From: Syntrophales bacterium
GTDB lineage: Bacteria; Desulfobacterota; Syntrophia; Syntrophales; UBA8958
Assembly: GCA_023231165.1 (NCBI GenBank)
Contig: JALNVY010000054.1
Span: forward strand, 1 to 12,019
DNA: 12,019 bases
Direction of reading: 5' to 3'
Shown here: positions 5,296-12,019 of the stretch, in pieces
Numbering within the stretch: the first letter of the stretch is position 1
Layout of the letters: every line of letters starts with the position of its first letter
The notes under the pieces: model-generated
Told to the model about the DNA's origin: nothing
Seen by the model: only the letters and a program-made list of their open reading frames with translations
Database searches by the model: none
Position numbers and translations under genes: made by a program

Positions 5296-6681
5296 TCATT
5301 CATCCTCTAGCCATGCTGAATTACTTCCATTTGAGAAAGGCAGGGCGATGTATACCCTTGTCCCATTTCCAGCCCCCCCCTCACTTGTGATATTGAGTGT
5401 TCCATTGTGCGCCTGAGCTATACGCCTGCAAATGGCCAATCCCAATCCTGTTCCTTTTCCTTCCGGCTTTGTGGTATAGAAGGCTTCCAGAACTTTGGGC
5501 AGGATCTCAGGCGGTATGCCGACACCCGTATCGGCAATCTCGACGCAGATCTGCTTTTCTTCGGGACGTTTGGTCACACGGATCGTAAGCGTCCCTCCCT
5601 CAGGCATGGCATCGCTTGCATTCGTGAACAGGTTCAGAAATAACTGCCTTAATTGCTGGCGATCCGCATGGATAAGCGGTACCTCGGGTTTAAATTCCCG
5701 TGCAACGGCAATCCCATGATTGCGTAAGTGGTACTGAACAAGTTCAAGGGTTTTTTCGATCTCATCACACACGCTCACGGTGGAGATCTGCTGTTGACTC
5801 CGGCGGCTGAATTGCAAGAGGTTGGTGACGAGGTTGCCCATTCGCTCGACTTCCTGTCCAATGATTTCCAGTTCCCGCCGACGTGGATCATCCCCGCTGG
5901 TCTGGGAGATGAGCGATTCAGCTCTCAGGCTGACGGTAGCAAGCGGATTATTCAGTTCGTGGGCAATACTCGACGCCAGTTCCCCCATCGTTGCAAGTTT
6001 CTCCGCCTGCAAGAGCTGCTGTGACATGGTCTTTACTTCATCGCTCCTTGCCTGAAGAGCAGCTTCCGCCGCCTTGCGTTCGTTCACTTCAATACGAAGA
6101 ACCGCTGTCCTTTGATCGACTATTTCTTCGAGACCTTGATTTAGTCTTTTTAATTCATCCTGAGCTTCGATCAGTTCAAGGTTCTTATTAACCGCTGTTT
6201 CATATGTGGAAAGAAGAAGGTTGACAATCTGTGATCGGGTCGAATCAATAAAATAGTTTTCGCCCCTATAGGAAATATTGATAGCTTTTTGAGGTGGGTC
6301 TTTACTTTTCAGATTTTCTTTCAGGTTCTGAAGCGTCGAGATGAGATGGCTTTCATCGTAGGGCTTGGTGAGGAATTTATCGGCGCCGGATTGCAGCGCC
6401 CAGATGACCGCCTGCGGCTGGGAGAGAGAGGTCAGAAGGATTACCGATATGTCCCGGTATGACTCATTTGCTTTGATCTGCCGGCAAAGTTCATAGCCAT
6501 CCATTTCCGGCATGATGATATCGGAGATGACGATCAGCGGTTTGGATTTCTTGATCGACCGGAGAGCTTCGCTTCCATTGGAGGCAACGGTTACATCATA
6601 GCCTTTCTCTTCGAGGATATGCTGCAATTGCATGGCCTGCGTCAGACTGTCTTCGACAATCATGATTTTGATCTTATCCAT
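5296..6681 (-). CDS. Hybrid REC-histidine kinase
   Basis: This cytosolic protein has 461 residues and no membrane segment. An N-terminal receiver (1-120) has D54 in VISDIIMPEMDG and K106 in FLTKPY. A linker with the recurring 'ISYRGENYFIDSTRSQIVNLLLSTYE' type sequence leads into a long coiled coil (about 160-220). The HisKA H-box SSIAHELNNP follows (phosphorylated H241), then HATPase_c with the N-box around N354 (NLFTNASDAM), DTGVG, and the F/G2 region ending GTGLGLAI. The receiver sits before the kinase core, so phosphorylation by another kinase, plausibly CheA, probably gates its autokinase. Its own target may be the receiver of the next gene. It overlaps cheB by 8 bp and is followed after 24 bp by the HD-GYP gene. 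Domain identification is secure; partners are inferred from position. Confidence 0.93.
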   Translation of the reverse strand: MDKIKIMIVEDSLTQAMQLQHILEEKGYDVTVASNGSEALRSIKKSKPLIVISDIIMPEMDGYELCRQIKANESYRDISVILLTSLSQPQAVIWALQSGADKFLTKPYDESHLISTLQNLKENLKSKDPPQKAINISYRGENYFIDSTRSQIVNLLLSTYETAVNKNLELIEAQDELKRLNQGLEEIVDQRTAVLRIEVNERKAAEAALQARSDEVKTMSQQLLQAEKLATMGELASSIAHELNNPLATVSLRAESLISQTSGDDPRRRELEIIGQEVERMGNLVTNLLQFSRRSQQQISTVSVCDEIEKTLELVQYHLRNHGIAVAREFKPEVPLIHADRQQLRQLFLNLFTNASDAMPEGGTLTIRVTKRPEEKQICVEIADTGVGIPPEILPKVLEAFYTTKPEGKGTGLGLAICRRIAQAHNGTLNITSEGGAGNGTRVYIALPFSNGSNSAWLEDE

Positions 6682-7735
6682 CTATCCTCCTTATCCTCAG
6701 CAAGCCCGCCAGAAACGCTGCAATTTTTGGCGGTGAAAGCTCGTAGGTGGCGGCATTCAAATTCACCGCTTCACCCGGCATGCCGTAAACAACACTACTC
6801 TCCTTATCCTGCGCAATGGTAATGGCGCCTTTCTCTTTCATCACTTTCAACTCATTAGCGCCATCTTTCCCCATGCCTGTGAGGAGCACGCCTACAGTGT
6901 TTTTTCCAAAAACATCTGCAACAGATCGAAAAAGATACGAAACAGCGGGCCGCAGCCCGTTTTCAGGTTGAGTTCCTTCAAGAACAATCCTTCCTCCGAC
7001 ATCCATTCCCATATGAACGCCATCCGGGGCAATATAGGCATGACCCGGCAGGGGGAATTCATGGTGCTTGGCGATCCTGACGGGAAACAGACAAGAATTC
7101 GCAAGCCAGTCCGCAAAACCTTGAATAAATCCCGGTGCAATATGCTGGACAATCAGAAGGGGGGCGCGAAAGTCTTTGGGCAGTCCCGATAAAATCGCCT
7201 CTATCACCGGCGGGCCGCCTGTCGAAGCTCCGATGGCAACGGCTTTAATGTCCGTTGTTGCGTGGATAAGGTCGTTAATGGCCAATCCTGCGGGGGTATC
7301 TTTCCCATGGTTTGTTCGCGGCCGCCGCCGGATCACTTTCACCTCGGACATCAGTTTTACCGTCTGAATCAATTCTTTGCTCAGCCGGGGATAGTCGGGA
7401 TGATTCACGCCTACGGGCTTTTCAAGCGCGGCGAGGGCGCCTACCTCCATCGCCCGAAAGGTCTTTTGCACCTCTTTGTGGTCCCAGCTTGCGCTCACAA
7501 TCACGATCGGCGTGGGCGTCGTTTCCATAATGATTCGCGTAGCCTCGAACCCGTCCATCTTTGGCATGTTGATATCCATCGTTACGATGTCGGGTCTTTT
7601 ATCTTGGACCGCCTTAACGGCTTCCTCGCCGTTGCCAGCCGTACCAATGACCTGGATGGCCGGGTCTGAAGAGAGGATGTGACTCAGCAAGCCTCGTACG
7701 ACCTGAGAATCTTCAACAATGAGAACCTTGATCAT
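6674..7735 (-). CDS. cheB: Chemotaxis response regulator protein-glutamate methylesterase CheB
   Basis: CheB removes methyl groups from, and deamidates, receptor glutamines/glutamates, resetting chemoreceptor sensitivity when phosphorylated by CheA. The 353 residues comprise a receiver (1-120; D54 in TMDINMPKMDG, K106) and a C-terminal methylesterase domain with the catalytic triad S171 (IGASTGG), H198 (VQHIAPG) and D291 (GMGKDG), close to the positions in enteric CheB. The linker is basic (VIRRRPR). Start ATG 7733-7735 is preceded by GGAGA with a five-base gap. It follows the CheA gene by 15 bp, and its last codons contain the ribosome binding site of the REC-kinase gene. No matching CheR is visible, so methylation must be supplied from elsewhere or from beyond the window. 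Confidence 0.97.
   Translation of the reverse strand: MIKVLIVEDSQVVRGLLSHILSSDPAIQVIGTAGNGEEAVKAVQDKRPDIVTMDINMPKMDGFEATRIIMETTPTPIVIVSASWDHKEVQKTFRAMEVGALAALEKPVGVNHPDYPRLSKELIQTVKLMSEVKVIRRRPRTNHGKDTPAGLAINDLIHATTDIKAVAIGASTGGPPVIEAILSGLPKDFRAPLLIVQHIAPGFIQGFADWLANSCLFPVRIAKHHEFPLPGHAYIAPDGVHMGMDVGGRIVLEGTQPENGLRPAVSYLFRSVADVFGKNTVGVLLTGMGKDGANELKVMKEKGAITIAQDKESSVVYGMPGEAVNLNAATYELSPPKIAAFLAGLLRIRRIDG
6686..6692 (-). promoter_or_regulatory. Strong Shine-Dalgarno inside the cheB 3' end
   Basis: AAGGAGG on the minus strand lies four bases before the ATG of the REC-kinase gene and within the last codons of cheB. With the ATGGATAA overlap of start and stop (6674-6681), it indicates translational coupling. 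Confidence 0.7.
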
Positions 7736-7750
7736 TTTTATCTCCGTTAT

Positions 7751-10018
7751 CTAAATGAGTCTCCTGATCACTTCCAGCAGATTGCTCTGATCGAAACTGC
7801 TCTTCACAATATATGCGTTGGCGCCGACATCGATGCCCCGTTCCTTGTCTTCACGAGATTCCAATGCGGTGACCAGCACAACGGGGAGTTCGGAAAGTTT
7901 TTTATCCCCCCTTATCTTTTCTGTCAGGTTAAAACCGTTCATCCGCGGCATGTCCACATCAGATACCACAATATCGAACTTCTCCGATTTCAGCAGTGTC
8001 AGCGCGTCAATTCCGTCAATGGCCGTCAACACAAGATAACCGGACGTTTCCAGAATGTTTTTCAATAACATCCTGGATGTAATGGAATCCTCGACCACAA
8101 GCACGGATTTTTGGATCACCGCGTCCTTCGTTTCTGTAAGGCCTGGCTTTGGACCGTGGAAGGCATCTCTAACCGCAGATTTCATCAAATCTGAAACATT
8201 GAGAACCGGCGCGACTTTACCTGACCCGAGAATGGTGGCGCCGGCGATGTTCCGTACGCGGGCAAGGGGTTGGCTTAAAGGTTTAATGAGGCATTCCTGC
8301 TCATTTAAGACCTCATTGGCAATAAAGCCGATCCGTTTCCCCTGTAACTCAAGGACCAGGACGGTCATCATGGGACGATCTCCGTTTTTTTCCGCAAGTT
8401 CAAGAATATCTGTGAGTCTCACAATGGGAATCGTCATGCCGCTCAAAGACAGCGTATCCCGGTTCTCGACAGTTTTTATTTCTTCGTGTTTTACCCTGAC
8501 AACCTTCTCCACGTTGGTTGTGGGAATGATAAATTCACGTTCTGCAACCGTCACGAGAAGCCCCCTGAACGTAACTAGTGTCAGGGGCAGGGTCATTCTG
8601 AATGAGGTTCCGGTGTGTCGACGTGTTTTGAGCACGATCTGCCCGCCAAGGTTTTCTACTTTCTCCCGGACAATGGCCAGTCCGAGACCCCGGCCGGAAA
8701 GATCCGTAATGATCGGGCTTGTCGAAACGCCTGACCGGAAGACAACCGCCGGCAGATCCTGGTCGGTCAGCTTCGCCGCATCTTCCGATGAAATAATGCC
8801 GCGCTTGATTGCCGCATCTTTTAATGATTGCATATCCATACCGTTTCCGTCATCGGAAAGCAGGATATCCACTTTGTTGCCTTCCATGCTTGTAACTACG
8901 ATTTTAATTTTGCCGCGGGGGGCTTTTTTATTTCGCAGCCTGACGTCAGGTTGTTCAATCCCGTGATCAATCGCATTCCTCATAAGATGAATGAAAACGA
9001 CCCGCATTTCCTCCAATATTCGTTTATCGATCTCTATTTCCCCGCCACTGAGCACCAGTTCAATATCTTTTCTCTGCTCACGGGACAGGTCGCGTACAAA
9101 TTTCGGGAAGGCTTCAAGCAATGTTGAGAATGGCAGCATCAGAATCTTCTTCATTTCCCCAAGCAGATTATCCACCATCAGTTCCGTTGTGGAACAATGC
9201 TGGTCGGCATTTCGCCTGAGCATGAGCAGCTTACTTTCCAGAGATTTCATATGCTCATAAGTCAGATTGCTAAACTCCAAAATTGTGGCGTTTTGTACAT
9301 CTTCCCGCCTTCTTTTTTTACCCTGCCGGTCATCTTTCTCCTGGAGACGACGGAATTCGCATATTGTCGGATATATCTTTGACCATTCTTTATGCCAAAG
9401 TTCATACATATCAATCAGATCGAGTACTTCCGTTGCACGTTGATCAGCCATCAGTTTCAGGGAGAGCATTTCTTCGCCTTGCCTTAAGATCGCATCCATC
9501 TTCTCGACAGAGATGCGAATGGTATTAGAAGGCATTAGTTCCTGACGGCGAACTGGCTCATCCGACTGAATTGCCGGAGGCTCAGGCAAGCCGCTTGAAA
9601 CGTCGACCTGACCCGCTGCCACTTTGGCTATTTTCCCAATAATCTCTGACATTTTTCCCTTATCAATGCATGCATCCTCCGGAAGAGAAAGATTTAATTC
9701 ATTGAGAATGTCCACGGCCTGGTGCAAGGTGTCATATACAAAGGGAACCAGTTGAATCTCCCGGTGTTTCATAACGGAAAATACGCTTTCGAGAGATTGA
9801 CAGATGGTCTCGATTTCGGTCTGGTTGACTGCCCGGGCGGCGCCTTTCAAGCTATGGGCCTCACGAAACACCGTTTCGATGATCCCTGCTTTAACCTGCA
9901 TATCCGGGTCTTTTTCCAACTCAATGAGCCCCGATGTGATGTTCTTCAGGTGTTCGCCTACCTCAACCTTGAAGGTCGAAAGGAGTCTCTTTGCGAATTC
10001 ATCACTTTCACCGGCCAT
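7751..10018 (-). CDS. cheA: CheA-REC hybrid chemotaxis histidine kinase
   Basis: The protein has 755 residues. An N-terminal Hpt (P1) domain carries H55 in AHSLKGAAR. No recognisable P2 domain follows, only a proline-rich linker near 140-165. A dimerisation region (about 165-330) is long and highly charged (KKRRRED near 230). The HATPase_c domain has HLMRNAIDHGIE, DDGNGMD and GRGLGLAIV. A CheW-like P5 domain (about 480-615, starting FRGLLVTV) couples to receptors. A C-terminal receiver has D687 in VVSDVDMPRMNG and a lysine in YIVKSS. Autophosphorylation at H55 should feed its own receiver, CheB and probably the REC-kinase. This CheA-CheY fusion recalls WspE and FrzE. It lies 16 bp downstream of the receptor gene and 15 bp upstream of cheB, with a GGGGA purine run before the ATG. 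The identification is secure. Confidence 0.95.
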   Translation of the reverse strand: MAGESDEFAKRLLSTFKVEVGEHLKNITSGLIELEKDPDMQVKAGIIETVFREAHSLKGAARAVNQTEIETICQSLESVFSVMKHREIQLVPFVYDTLHQAVDILNELNLSLPEDACIDKGKMSEIIGKIAKVAAGQVDVSSGLPEPPAIQSDEPVRRQELMPSNTIRISVEKMDAILRQGEEMLSLKLMADQRATEVLDLIDMYELWHKEWSKIYPTICEFRRLQEKDDRQGKKRRREDVQNATILEFSNLTYEHMKSLESKLLMLRRNADQHCSTTELMVDNLLGEMKKILMLPFSTLLEAFPKFVRDLSREQRKDIELVLSGGEIEIDKRILEEMRVVFIHLMRNAIDHGIEQPDVRLRNKKAPRGKIKIVVTSMEGNKVDILLSDDGNGMDMQSLKDAAIKRGIISSEDAAKLTDQDLPAVVFRSGVSTSPIITDLSGRGLGLAIVREKVENLGGQIVLKTRRHTGTSFRMTLPLTLVTFRGLLVTVAEREFIIPTTNVEKVVRVKHEEIKTVENRDTLSLSGMTIPIVRLTDILELAEKNGDRPMMTVLVLELQGKRIGFIANEVLNEQECLIKPLSQPLARVRNIAGATILGSGKVAPVLNVSDLMKSAVRDAFHGPKPGLTETKDAVIQKSVLVVEDSITSRMLLKNILETSGYLVLTAIDGIDALTLLKSEKFDIVVSDVDMPRMNGFNLTEKIRGDKKLSELPVVLVTALESREDKERGIDVGANAYIVKSSFDQSNLLEVIRRLI

Positions 10019-10034
10019 ATTCTATTTCCCCATT

Positions 10035-12019
10035 TCACACCTTGTAGAGTTTCACAATCTCCTGTAATCTCTGCCCCAGGCTATGGAGGTTGTGCGCGGC
10101 CCGCTCCGTCTGCTTTGTTGTGGATGCCGTTTGCGCGCTCGCTTCTCTTATGTTCTCCATGGCCAAGACGACCTGGTCCATCCCGATGAGTTGCTGCTGG
10201 CTCGATGCGGCGATCTGCATTGCGGCATTGGTCGCTTCCGTAACGCTCTCCGCCAGAGTGTCTATCGATTCACCTGCCTGGGTTGAGAGCCGCACGCCCT
10301 CCTCAACCGCCTTGCTTCCCTGTTCCGTTGCCATAACCGCCGAACCAATGGCCTTCTGAACATCAAAGAGGATGTTGCGAACCTGCGTCGTTGCCTGTTT
10401 TGATTGTGCCGCAAGACTCCGGATCTCCTGGGCGACCACGGCAAATCCTTTTCCCTGCTCGCCTGCTTTCGCCGCCTCAATGGAAGCGTTCACCGCAAGG
10501 AGGTTCGACTGCTCCGCAATATCATTTACCGTCGCGATGATTTCACCGATCGCCTGGCTCTGCTCGCTTAACCGGACAACCATATCCGTAATAGAATCCA
10601 TCTGCTCTCTGATACGGTTCATGCCGTTGACGGTATCTTCTATTGATTTCAAACCAGTCCGAGATATCTCTGCCGCCTTCTGGCCGAGGTCGGAAACGTG
10701 TTTTGCCTTCTGATTGGCCAGCTCCGCCGTCTGTTTGACTTCCTCCACCGTTGTGGTGGTTTCACTCACAGCAGTGGCTGTCTCGGCAGCGCCGGAGGTC
10801 AGTTGTGATACGGAAGCCATGATTTCACTCCCGGCTGAAGCAAGCACATTGACACCTTCTATAATCTGCTCTATCTGATTTCGCAGTTTCTCCACCATAG
10901 TTGAAAAGGCATTCCCCAGGGTATCTGCATCGGAGAGAGGCGTCACCTTTACTGTGAGATCGCTTGCGGCAATCTTCTCCGCAATTTGCGCTTTTTCCTT
11001 GAGAGACCGAATCATGAGGGCAAATGCCCGGGCAAGACTGCCGATTTCATCCTGACGAGCCTCGGAAGTAACCTCCACAGCCAGATCGCCGCCGGCAATC
11101 TTCTGAGCTGCACCAACGATATTGATTAAGGGAAGGGTGAGGCTCCGGGCAAAAAAGTAGAAGAAACCGGAAGCCAGGAAAAGGAAGATCACACCGATGG
11201 TAATGATCACGTTACGGACAGAATGAGCGGAAGCATACAGCTCATCGGTTGGAATGGCGGTGACAATACTCCATCCGGTCAGCGATTCATAGGCAATGGC
11301 CGCCACTTTTATTATACCATCGAGTTCATACTCTACGATGCCTGATTTGTTCTGTTCAGTCATCTTCGCTACAGCCTCCATTCCCTTGACCTGGGAAATA
11401 TTCACTTTCAAGATATTTTCTTTTACAGGATGGGTTACATAGAGATTGTTCTTATCGACGATGTACGCATAGCCGGTTTTGCCTATTTTTATTTTGTCTA
11501 TTATATCGGTCAGATATTTGAGTTCCATGGCGGTCACAACGACCCCCATGATTTCTTTTCCAGTGGAAGCATAGATCGGGCTCGCCGCCGTGCAGATAAC
11601 CCTGCCGGTCGCCCTTGAAATCACGACCGAACCCACATTGGGTATTCCTTTAAGCGCCTTATCAAGGTAATCTCTGCCCGCAAGATTAAGCCCCTTAAGT
11701 TTTCCGCTCTCAGAGGAGGCAAAAGCAATTCCGTTTTTGCCAACAAGCAGGATGCTTGAAAAACGGTCCCCCTCGGCGTCTTTCATTTTTGTAAGTTCTT
11801 TTTGGACAAAAAGAATCTCATTCTGACTGTTCTTCTCCCCTTCCCTTCCCACTTTCTCTGCAGCGGCAATCACGCTATTGGAATAAGAAATATTCCTGAC
11901 CGTCATGAGTTGTTCCGTCATGCCGATCCCCAAGGCTCCTGCAAGACTTTCGGCAATGCTGATCATATCTTCCTTTTGCATCTTAGAAATGCTCCGCGAA
12001 GATTCATACACCGAAACAA
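10035..12019 (-). CDS. Methyl-accepting chemotaxis protein, Cache-type sensor, tandem HAMP (5' end outside window)
   Basis: This is a membrane chemoreceptor that controls CheA. About 660 residues are visible. A periplasmic domain of Cache type (blocks around SSILLVGKNGIAFASS, GKTGYAYIVDKN and GWSIVTAIP) leads to a transmembrane helix (VIITIGVIFLFLASGFFYFF). Two HAMP-like units follow (KIAGGDLAVEV...DEIGSLARAF, then KIAASDLTVKV...DTLGNAFSTM), then the coiled-coil signalling domain with the conserved tip DIAEQSNLLAVNASIEAAKAGE. It ends LYKV, with no NWETF-like CheR-tethering tail. The frame stays open to the window edge (VSVYESSRS precedes the in-frame GTG at 12011), and the expected first transmembrane helix is absent, so the true start is upstream. 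The ligand cannot be predicted. The gene heads the visible operon, 16 bp before cheA. Confidence 0.95.
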   Translation of the reverse strand, partial: VSVYESSRSISKMQKEDMISIAESLAGALGIGMTEQLMTVRNISYSNSVIAAAEKVGREGEKNSQNEILFVQKELTKMKDAEGDRFSSILLVGKNGIAFASSESGKLKGLNLAGRDYLDKALKGIPNVGSVVISRATGRVICTAASPIYASTGKEIMGVVVTAMELKYLTDIIDKIKIGKTGYAYIVDKNNLYVTHPVKENILKVNISQVKGMEAVAKMTEQNKSGIVEYELDGIIKVAAIAYESLTGWSIVTAIPTDELYASAHSVRNVIITIGVIFLFLASGFFYFFARSLTLPLINIVGAAQKIAGGDLAVEVTSEARQDEIGSLARAFALMIRSLKEKAQIAEKIAASDLTVKVTPLSDADTLGNAFSTMVEKLRNQIEQIIEGVNVLASAGSEIMASVSQLTSGAAETATAVSETTTTVEEVKQTAELANQKAKHVSDLGQKAAEISRTGLKSIEDTVNGMNRIREQMDSITDMVVRLSEQSQAIGEIIATVNDIAEQSNLLAVNASIEAAKAGEQGKGFAVVAQEIRSLAAQSKQATTQVRNILFDVQKAIGSAVMATEQGSKAVEEGVRLSTQAGESIDTLAESVTEATNAAMQIAASSQQQLIGMDQVVLAMENIREASAQTASTTKQTERAAHNLHSLGQRLQEIVKLYKV

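Noticed and set aside
5269..5303. Short frame MNDPLNRWWQI starting inside the end of the REC-kinase gene
   Set aside because: It has only 11 codons and no domain. It is interesting only for sharing its start sequence with the PAS stump.
8055..8966. Plus-strand reading frame of 303 codons
   Set aside because: It lies wholly antisense to the ATPase and CheW-like domains of cheA. Its serine/arginine-rich product is typical of a reverse-strand shadow.
1..12019. CRISPR arrays, tRNA or rRNA genes, phage or integrase genes
   Set aside because: None was seen: no regularly spaced repeats, no cloverleaf-like segment with tRNA signatures, and no recombinase motifs.

Overview
The window looks like chromosomal DNA from a Gram-negative bacterium of roughly balanced base composition. 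The best guess is a member of the former Deltaproteobacteria (Desulfobacterota, perhaps near the Syntrophia). This rests on family composition only: a plant-like/TP0108-type 6-phosphofructokinase, a DUF4911-like small protein, an abundance of response-regulator hybrids, and a palindrome-ended intergenic repeat of a style I associate with that group. No rRNA or phylogenetic marker beyond L28 is present, so the assignment is inference.

Left part (1-1662, plus strand): the 3' portion of an ATP-type 6-phosphofructokinase runs in from the left edge. Its stop codon is overlapped by a 32-codon reading frame that runs straight into a 125-bp element with 17-bp terminal inverted repeats (1271-1395). 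The element lies just upstream of a candidate promoter, a leader inverted repeat and the zinc-ribbon-type ribosomal protein L28 gene (rpmB).

Middle (1663-2987, minus strand): three small genes lie between rpmB and the signalling operon. They are a protein with the metal-ligand pattern of zinc-dependent phospholipase C, whose stop codon directly abuts that of rpmB; a DUF4911-like protein; and a 64-residue coiled-coil/PAS fragment that looks like the N-terminal stump of a lost sensor kinase.

Right part (2980-12019, minus strand, read right to left): a tightly packed chemosensory operon. Its order is a methyl-accepting chemotaxis protein with a Cache-like sensor and apparently tandem HAMP domains (5' end cut by the window edge), a CheA-REC hybrid kinase, CheB, a REC-histidine kinase, and a REC-GAF-PAS-PAS-HD-GYP protein with an intact c-di-GMP phosphodiesterase signature. 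Spacing is 8-nt overlaps or gaps of 15-24 nt, so translation is probably coupled. The likely logic is that a periplasmic stimulus controls CheA, CheB adapts the receptor, and the phosphoryl signal passes to CheA's own receiver and to the downstream REC-kinase, ending in control of c-di-GMP breakdown. No CheW, CheR, free-standing CheY or flagellar gene is visible. The operon therefore resembles alternative-cellular-function (Wsp/Frz-like) chemosensory systems more than a flagellar one; missing parts may lie beyond the right edge or elsewhere.
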